Below, in pieces: positions 14,754-19,541 of a stretch of DNA of 19,541 bases. Origin of the DNA: CAZQAA01 sp964591255 (GTDB lineage Bacteria > Desulfobacterota > DSM-4660 > Desulfatiglandales > Desulfatiglandaceae). The translations under genes and the position numbers were made by a program. The notes under the pieces are model-generated. The model was not told where the DNA came from, did not search any database, and saw nothing but the letters and a program-made list of their open reading frames with translations. The DNA is taken from the NCBI GenBank assembly GCA_964591255.1, contig CAZQAA010000182.1:1-19541 (forward strand), written 5' to 3'. The number at the start of each line of letters is the position of its first letter. Position 1 is the stretch's first letter.

Positions 14754-17473
14754 GTTGTACTACTCCTTTTAGAATTATTGCTCAAGGTATCAGGACTCAG
14801 GTAATTTTTTTTTATAAAGTGTATTTCGTCCTCCTTTGTCTTGACCATATTATTCAGCCTTGCAGCCAGGAGCCTGTCAAAAATACTACTGAAAGATGGT
14901 CCGGGTGTAAGGCCCATCTCCAACAGGTCCTTGCCGGTTAGTTGGATTTTTGTTCCCTTTAGTTTGGTGAAATAAGAAGAAATAAGCCTTTTTATTTTTT
15001 CATGGTTTGCTTTTGCCATGAGATAAAGTATGATTTCTGTATCATATGAATCAAGCAATGTATAGAGATCATAGTTGGTTCCGTCAAATCTGATCAGATT
15101 TTCCTGCAGCTTGTTCAGGCCCTTTCTTTGTGCGAGCATTCGCTGGCTGGCCTTGTCCATCATCCCCATCCTTTTGACCAGGGCCTCTAATGCCTGTTCG
15201 TCCAGGGAAAAGGTTAACCCGTGCCAATAAACCTTCCATGGTTCGAATGGACCTTCTATGTATAAAAGGTGGTACCAGGCGATGGTCTTCCTGATCTCAT
15301 CCATCACAGCTTTGATTCTATCCGTGATTTGCAAGTCAGGGGCGATAAACTGGAGCAGATCAAGTTCCCCCATCCTTTCGATTGCTTTGACGGGATCCTG
15401 CTCTTTGAGGATGAGATTCAATTCATGATAAAGCCGTCTTCCGCTCAGGTTTTTAAAACAGTTTATTTTTATGGCATTTTTGATCAGGGCAAGGGTAAGC
15501 CTGCCTATTTTAAACCCGAATCTCTGTTCGAATCTGACTGCCCTGAAAACCCGCGTAGGATCTTCAACAAAGCTTAGATTGTGCAGGACCCTGAGCACCT
15601 TTTCTTTGATATCCCTTTGGCCGCCAAAATAATCGATCAATGTGCCGTAGTGCCTTTTGTTGAGCCTTATAGCCAGGGTATTTATGGTGAAATCGCGCCT
15701 GTATAGGTCCAGTTTAAGGGAACTTGTCTCTACAACAGGGAGAGCTCCGGGAGATTCGTAATATTCCACCCTGGCCGTAGCCACATCTACTCTGAAGTCG
15801 TCAGGGAAGATAAGCACTGCGGTCCTGAATTTGTGATGACTCCTCACCCGTATTTTATGGAGTGTTGCAAATTCGTGCGCGAATCTGATGCCATCTCCCT
15901 CAATAACGATGTCTACATCCAGATTTTCACGTTTTAGCAACAGGTCCCTCACCGGTCCACCCACAAGGTAGGCATTATAACCCAGCATGTCAGCCACATG
16001 GCCCAAGTCCTTGAGCAACTTGATAATTTTTTTTGGCAGACGTTCTTTAATTAGTGTGGCCATATTCCTTTTTCGCATAAAGTGCGATACGGACTTTGAG
16101 TCGTGGAGAAATTCAGGTACCAGTGGATTTCCCACAAGTATATGGAGGATGTCTGTCCTGGTAATTACCCCTATTACCCTCTCTTTTTCTACTACAGGCA
16201 GTACCCTGAGTTTGTTTGTAATAATAAGGTCCTGTACTTTGTTTAGGGGTGTATCGGGAGATGTGGTTGAAAATTCAATGTTCATGTACTCTTTCACCTT
16301 GATCTCCTCAAGCTGGAAAAATACTGCTTTTTCAACAACCTGTCTTGTAATATATCCCTTTAGCCTCCTTTTTTCATCCATCACCATGAGGACATTGATA
16401 TTGTATTTAGTCATTAGGTCTGCAGCTTCTTTGATTGTGTCATTTTCAGAGACATGGATTACGGGGGAAGACATTATGTCTTTTGCCATTTTGATCGGAT
16501 TTATCCGACTCCTCAACAATGCGAGAAGGGATCTTTCCACCTGTGTGAGTGTCTTGTTTTTGACAGTGGCTGAGGCGGCCTCGGAGTGCCCGCCTCCACC
16601 AAGGGCAATGGCTATCTCAGCTGCATTCACGTCTTTGATCCTGCTACGAGCCACGAGATAGATCCTGTCCTCCATTTGCGCCAGGGCAAAGACGACATCC
16701 AGATTGTCCATTTCCATGAATTTGTGGACAAGAACTGCAAAGTCCCCGATATATTCCTCTCTGATTACCTTGGCAATGACCACCTCCACTCCATTTATTA
16801 CATGGGTTACAGCAGATTGGGTAAGGTCATTCAGAAGCCACACCTGTTCAGAAGTCAGTTCCCTTGTGAGCATGTCGGAGATGACATTGTGATTTGCCCC
16901 CTGCTCAGACAGCCATGCTGCTGCCGTATAATCTTCGGTCGTTGTCGAAGAAAAGGTGAACGAGCCTGTGTCTTCATGGATACCTAAGCACATTATGGTA
17001 GCCTCATCTGGAGATATTGTAATCCCTTTCTCTTTTATAATATCCACGAGGATCGCTATGGTTGAGCCTGTTTTACGGATGACTTCAATATCTCCGCAAA
17101 TGTCTTCATCAGAGTCAGGGTGGTGATCGTACAGATGGATTTCCACGTCTTTTTTATCCACAATGTCAGCGAATTTCCCGATTCTGCTTTTTTGCCTTGT
17201 ATCTACTATGATCAATTTCCTGATTCGGTCAAAATCAACCTGCTTTATCTTGACAAAATCGAACAGATAAGATGTGGAATGCAAAAAGAAATTCCGGAGG
17301 CTTTTTTCCTGAGCCCCCGGGAAGGCCATGATCGCTTCAGGGTATAATTTGTTGGCTGCAATCATTGAGGCCAGGGCATCAAAATCCGCGTTTATATGCG
17401 TGGTAATGACCTGTTCGTAGGCCCTCTCAGTCAATTTTTTCTTTCTTTTTTTCCCTTTGGCAGTTTTCCGCAT
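14750..17473 (-). CDS. DHH-CBS-tRNA nucleotidyltransferase/poly(A) polymerase fusion protein
   Basis: Three modules occupy 907 residues. Residues about 20-325 are a DHH/DHHA1 phosphoesterase of the nanoRNase/pAp-phosphatase type, with Asp-Phe-Asp-Ala at 30-33, Asp-His-His at 116-118 and Gly-Gly-Gly-Gly-His at 292-296. Residues about 330-447 hold two CBS domains, likely adenine-nucleotide sensors. Residues about 480-907 are a class II nucleotidyltransferase: Gly-Gly-Xaa-Val-Arg-Asp at 505-510, catalytic Asp519 and Asp521, a third acidic residue near Asp563, Arg-Arg-Asp-Phe-Thr at 592-596, and the base-templating Glu-Asp-Pro-Thr-Arg at 637-641. All catalytic motifs look intact. This fusion is known from Desulfobacterota, Aquificae and others. 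Whether it adds CCA, only part of CCA, or poly(A) cannot be told here. The N-terminus is Lys-rich. No ribosome binding site precedes ATG 17473, so a TTG at codon 14 is possible. Confidence 0.92.
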   Translation of the reverse strand: MRKTAKGKKRKKKLTERAYEQVITTHINADFDALASMIAANKLYPEAIMAFPGAQEKSLRNFFLHSTSYLFDFVKIKQVDFDRIRKLIIVDTRQKSRIGKFADIVDKKDVEIHLYDHHPDSDEDICGDIEVIRKTGSTIAILVDIIKEKGITISPDEATIMCLGIHEDTGSFTFSSTTTEDYTAAAWLSEQGANHNVISDMLTRELTSEQVWLLNDLTQSAVTHVINGVEVVIAKVIREEYIGDFAVLVHKFMEMDNLDVVFALAQMEDRIYLVARSRIKDVNAAEIAIALGGGGHSEAASATVKNKTLTQVERSLLALLRSRINPIKMAKDIMSSPVIHVSENDTIKEAADLMTKYNINVLMVMDEKRRLKGYITRQVVEKAVFFQLEEIKVKEYMNIEFSTTSPDTPLNKVQDLIITNKLRVLPVVEKERVIGVITRTDILHILVGNPLVPEFLHDSKSVSHFMRKRNMATLIKERLPKKIIKLLKDLGHVADMLGYNAYLVGGPVRDLLLKRENLDVDIVIEGDGIRFAHEFATLHKIRVRSHHKFRTAVLIFPDDFRVDVATARVEYYESPGALPVVETSSLKLDLYRRDFTINTLAIRLNKRHYGTLIDYFGGQRDIKEKVLRVLHNLSFVEDPTRVFRAVRFEQRFGFKIGRLTLALIKNAIKINCFKNLSGRRLYHELNLILKEQDPVKAIERMGELDLLQFIAPDLQITDRIKAVMDEIRKTIAWYHLLYIEGPFEPWKVYWHGLTFSLDEQALEALVKRMGMMDKASQRMLAQRKGLNKLQENLIRFDGTNYDLYTLLDSYDTEIILYLMAKANHEKIKRLISSYFTKLKGTKIQLTGKDLLEMGLTPGPSFSSIFDRLLAARLNNMVKTKEDEIHFIKKNYLSPDTLSNNSKRSSTT

Positions 17474-17479
17474 AATTAT

Positions 17480-17491
17480 AATGATATCATT
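17480..17491. promoter_or_regulatory. Perfect 12-bp palindrome just upstream of the nucleotidyltransferase start
   Basis: AATGATATCATT is self-complementary and ends 6 bases before the ATG, where a ribosome binding site would be expected but is absent. It could be a regulator site or simply AT-rich sequence. The 145 bases between this gene and the dksA terminator contain no convincing sigma70 promoter by eye. Confidence 0.2.
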
Positions 17492-17618
17492 TTTGAACAG
17501 ATCTGCATAAAATTAATACTATACTGGTTTGGCTCCCCGGATAATTATGTAGCGGAAATAGAGTGGCATCGCTCCTTGTTCCTTTTTATTGAGCTGATAC
17601 TTGCCACCTTCCCTTATG

Positions 17619-17652
17619 ACAAAAAAGCCGGGCATTAGATGCACCGGCTTGA
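17619..17652 (-). terminator. Intrinsic terminator of dksA
   Basis: On the minus strand AAGCCGG, one bulged T and GCAT pair with ATGC and CCGGCTT across a 3-base loop (11 paired bases, 17650-17625). The TTTTTT run follows at about 17626-17621. It lies 38 bases after the dksA stop. A T-run also follows on the plus strand (17653-17659), so the hairpin could act in both directions, although no plus-strand gene is seen there. Confidence 0.9.
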
Positions 17653-17688
17653 TTTTTTTGATGGACTGAAAATAGAGAGCCCCAAATT

Positions 17689-18054
17689 TTATAGGCCCCT
17701 CAGCCTCTCTTCGTTTTCCTGCCTTTTTTTGCACTCAATACACAGAGTAGTAACGGGACGGGCATTTAGTCTCTCTTCTGAAATATCTTCCCCGCATTCT
17801 TCACATATACCAAAACTCCCGTCTTCTAGCCTCTCCAAGGCCTCCTTGATCTTTACAATCAATTTTCTCTCCCTGTCCCGTATCCGGAGTTCAAAATTCC
17901 GGTCAGATTCCAGGCTGGCCCTGTCTGTGGGATCAGGAAAATTCTGCCTTTCATCGGTCATAATGCTCATTGTCTTGCTAGCTTCACTCAAAAGCGCATT
18001 CAGCCGGCTGTTGAGCAGATCTTTAAAATATTTTTTTTTCTCTTTTGTCAACAT
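17689..18054 (-). CDS. dksA: DksA/TraR-family zinc-finger regulator of RNA polymerase
   Basis: DksA proteins enter the RNA polymerase secondary channel and, with ppGpp, change promoter output, notably at rRNA genes. The 121 residues contain a coiled-coil hairpin (about 5-75) whose tip reads Asp-Pro-Thr-Asp-Arg-Ala-Ser at 41-47. This keeps the Asp-X2-Asp-X-Ala pattern important for E. coli DksA activity. A four-cysteine zinc finger follows (Cys84, Cys87, Cys105, Cys108) with Gly-Ile-Cys-Glu-Glu-Cys-Gly, and then a short C-terminal helix. It is shorter than E. coli DksA (151) but typical of many Desulfobacterota homologues. It has its own promoter and a strong terminator, so it appears monocistronic. 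The transcript leader would be only about 16 bases with a poor ribosome binding site. Confidence 0.92.
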   Translation of the reverse strand: MLTKEKKKYFKDLLNSRLNALLSEASKTMSIMTDERQNFPDPTDRASLESDRNFELRIRDRERKLIVKIKEALERLEDGSFGICEECGEDISEERLNARPVTTLCIECKKRQENEERLRGL

Positions 18055-18076
18055 CGCTCTCAGTTAATTCTCCTTT

Positions 18077-18104
18077 ATTATAACAGATTTTGTATGAAGG
18101 CCAA
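18077..18104 (-). promoter_or_regulatory. Extended -10 sigma70 promoter of dksA
   Basis: On the minus strand a perfect TATAAT (18082-18077) is preceded by TG one base upstream (extended -10). TTGGCC (18104-18099) stands 16 bases away as a -35 with four of six matches. Transcription would start near 18070, about 16 bases before the dksA ATG. The -35 is part of an AGGCC/GGCCT inverted repeat (4-base loop) that could bind a regulator. Confidence 0.7.
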
Positions 18105-18169
18105 ACGGCCTCCCACCAAGAAGCAGGCAAAGATGTAACATTTGGAAAAGCCTGATCTGTCCGAATGTC

Positions 18170-19291
18170 TCATTCTATTATTTTTTTCCAGATATTTTTT
18201 TTCTTTTTTCTTTTCAGGGATATATTCAGGTCTTCTGTTTCTGCAAAAGCCTCCAGAAGTTCCCTTTGGCTCTGGTTCAGTTTTTTTGGTACCCTGACGT
18301 TAATCCTGACATATAGATCCCCACGCTTGTCTGCCTCGTTGAGCCTTGGCATCCCCTTTCCGGGCACCCTTATTACATCGCCGGGTTGAGTTCCCTGGGG
18401 AATTTTCAGTTCGTACTCATGATCATTATTCCCCAGAACCGGTATAATAACACTGTCGCCCAGAGCCGCCTGTACAAATGAGATTGGGATCTCGCACATG
18501 AGATCCTCGTCCTTTCTCTCAAAAAAATCATGAGACCTTACGTGTATTACTATAAAGAGATCACCGGGCGGGCCTCCGTATTCTCCGGGTTGTCCTTCGC
18601 CGCTTAATCTCAATTGAGATCCTGTATCTACCCCGGGCGGGATCTTGACATTGATCCTTCTTTCAACCCGAACACGGCCTTCGCCATTGCATTCCATGCA
18701 TGGATCGGAAATTATCTCTCCCTGGCCATGGCATGCAGGGCAGGTAGTGCTGATTTGGAAAAAGCCCTGAGACCTGATGACCTGTCCTCTCCCCTGGCAT
18801 GTGGTGCATACCTGGGTCCGGCTTCCTGGTTTTATGCCCGAGCCGCTGCATGTGTTACACTTGTCAAGTCTATTGAAAACAATTTCTTCTTCTTTACCTT
18901 GAAAGGCCTCTTCCAATGTGAGTTCAATATCATACCTCAGGCTGTTTCCCTGCCGTGAACGTGGCCTCCTGCTGCCCCTTGTGCTAAAACCGAAAAAGTC
19001 CTCAAAAATATCGCCAAAACTGGAAAAGATATCCTCAAAACCGGCAAACCCCCTGAAACCCCTGCCTTCTAAACCTTCGTGGCCAAACCTGTCATAGATC
19101 TGTCTTTTTTCTCTATCTCTCAGGACCTCGTATGCCTCTGCCGCCTCTTTAAATCGTTCCTCGGCATCTTTGTCGTTTGGGTTCCTGTCGGGATGGTATT
19201 TTAGTGCCAATTTACGATAGGCCTTCTTTATCTCTTCTTCCCTTGCGGTCCTGGATATGCCGAGTATTTCGTAATAATCTCTCTTGTTCAT
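18170..19291 (-). CDS. dnaJ: Chaperone protein DnaJ (type I Hsp40)
   Basis: DnaJ delivers unfolded clients to DnaK and stimulates its ATPase. The 373 residues are a full type I architecture: J domain (4-69) with His-Pro-Asp at 33-35, Gly/Phe-rich linker (about 70-118), and a zinc-finger region with four Cys-X2-Cys repeats (145/148, 162/165, 184/187, 198/201), each followed by the Gly-X-Gly pattern. Two beta-barrel client-binding domains and a dimerisation tail follow. The C-terminus is unusually Lys-rich (Leu-Lys-Arg-Lys-Lys-Lys-Lys). It begins 2 bases after the rpoZ stop and has no clear ribosome binding site of its own, so translation is probably coupled to rpoZ. dnaK and grpE are not in the window. 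Confidence 0.97.
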   Translation of the reverse strand: MNKRDYYEILGISRTAREEEIKKAYRKLALKYHPDRNPNDKDAEERFKEAAEAYEVLRDREKRQIYDRFGHEGLEGRGFRGFAGFEDIFSSFGDIFEDFFGFSTRGSRRPRSRQGNSLRYDIELTLEEAFQGKEEEIVFNRLDKCNTCSGSGIKPGSRTQVCTTCQGRGQVIRSQGFFQISTTCPACHGQGEIISDPCMECNGEGRVRVERRINVKIPPGVDTGSQLRLSGEGQPGEYGGPPGDLFIVIHVRSHDFFERKDEDLMCEIPISFVQAALGDSVIIPVLGNNDHEYELKIPQGTQPGDVIRVPGKGMPRLNEADKRGDLYVRINVRVPKKLNQSQRELLEAFAETEDLNISLKRKKKKNIWKKIIE

Positions 19292-19293
19292 GG

Positions 19294-19541
19294 TTAGCTG
19301 TCTTTTTCAGTTTCAGGTTTGTCTGTCTCTTCCTGTTCTATCTGTTCTTCTATGGATGCCTGTGTCGTATAATCAGATGCCCGCCCTTCTTTTACGGGAA
19401 ATATGGCTCCCGCTGCAATCTCTCTGAGAGATACCACAACGTCTTTGTTTTTGCATACTACCAGCGGTTCTGCTCCTTTTCTCAGTTGTCGAACCCGCTT
19501 GGCTGCAAGATGAATCAGTTCAAACCGGTTGTCTACTTTCC
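19294..19541 (-). CDS. rpoZ: DNA-directed RNA polymerase omega subunit, 5' end outside the window
   Basis: Only the last 81 codons are present; the frame is open to the right edge (first whole codon at 19539). The visible part begins Lys-Val-Asp-Asn-Arg-Phe-Glu-Leu-Ile-His-Leu-Ala-Ala-Lys-Arg-Val-Arg-Gln-Leu, the conserved omega core that clamps the C-terminal end of beta-prime. Glu-Ile-Ala-Ala-Gly and an acidic, probably disordered tail follow. About 10 N-terminal residues should lie outside. It ends at TAA 19296-19294, 2 bases before dnaJ, so the two genes form one unit. The pairing of rpoZ with dnaJ rather than with gmk or relA/spoT is less common. Confidence 0.93.
   Translation of the reverse strand, partial: KVDNRFELIHLAAKRVRQLRKGAEPLVVCKNKDVVVSLREIAAGAIFPVKEGRASDYTTQASIEEQIEQEETDKPETEKDS

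Noticed and set aside
15987..16661. 224-codon plus-strand frame opposite the nucleotidyltransferase gene
   Set aside because: It is the antisense of conserved CBS and DHH coding sequence, Ser-rich, and shows no family resemblance.
17519..17734. 71-codon open frame on the minus strand between dksA and the nucleotidyltransferase
   Set aside because: It starts inside the dksA 3' end, runs through the dksA terminator hairpin and resembles no protein. Only its last 16 codons follow a ribosome-site-like sequence, so I do not call a gene.
18099..18112. GGCC inverted repeat between dnaJ and dksA as a dnaJ terminator
   Set aside because: The stem has only about 5 bp, no T-run follows, and it overlaps the likely dksA -35 box.
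1..19541. CRISPR arrays, insertion sequences, tRNA genes or phage genes
   Set aside because: I read both strands for regular direct repeats, terminal inverted repeats with transposase, cloverleaf-like sequences and phage proteins, and found none.

Overview
The window reads as bacterial chromosome, most likely from the Desulfobacterota (former Deltaproteobacteria). The main reasons are the gene run [DHH-CBS-poly(A) polymerase fusion]-trpS-scpA-scpB-rluB, followed by thrS-infC-rpmI-rplT-pheS-pheT-merR, and a plus-strand block with a TolB-like protein carrying a heme-c motif. The phylum call is inferred from gene content and order. No marker gene was compared with a database.

The left part (about 1-4459) is on the plus strand. 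It holds a TPR membrane protein whose reading frame is open to the window edge, a secreted TolB/PD40 beta-propeller protein with one CXXCH heme motif 8 bases downstream, a small single-pass membrane protein with a coiled-coil tail, and a RidA-superfamily protein resembling chorismatases (FkbO/Hyg5 type). This is the accessory and least understood part of the window.

The rest (4480-19541) is on the minus strand and converges on the first block with only 20 bases between. Read in the direction of transcription it contains: rpoZ (5' end cut by the window edge) and dnaJ, 2 bases apart; dksA/traR with its own extended -10 promoter and a strong intrinsic terminator; a 907-residue tRNA-nucleotidyltransferase/poly(A) polymerase with DHH phosphoesterase and CBS domains; trpS, scpA, scpB and rluB, all overlapping; then, after a 296-base leader region with promoter, mini-ORF and terminator-like hairpin, the translation cluster thrS-infC-rpmI-rplT-pheS-pheT-merR. 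No ihfA lies between pheT and merR.

Most of the minus strand is core machinery: tRNA charging and 3'-end synthesis, initiation factor 3, ribosomal proteins L35 and L20, rRNA pseudouridylation, chromosome segregation and stringent-type transcription control. Two features here need care. infC starts with a non-canonical AUA codon, so an ATG/GTG/TTG-only start search truncates it by 50 residues. thrS has a leader that looks like an attenuator. I found no CRISPR array, insertion sequence, tRNA or rRNA gene, or phage gene. I see no clear new multi-gene system; the best candidate is the plus-strand heme-TolB/TPR pair.
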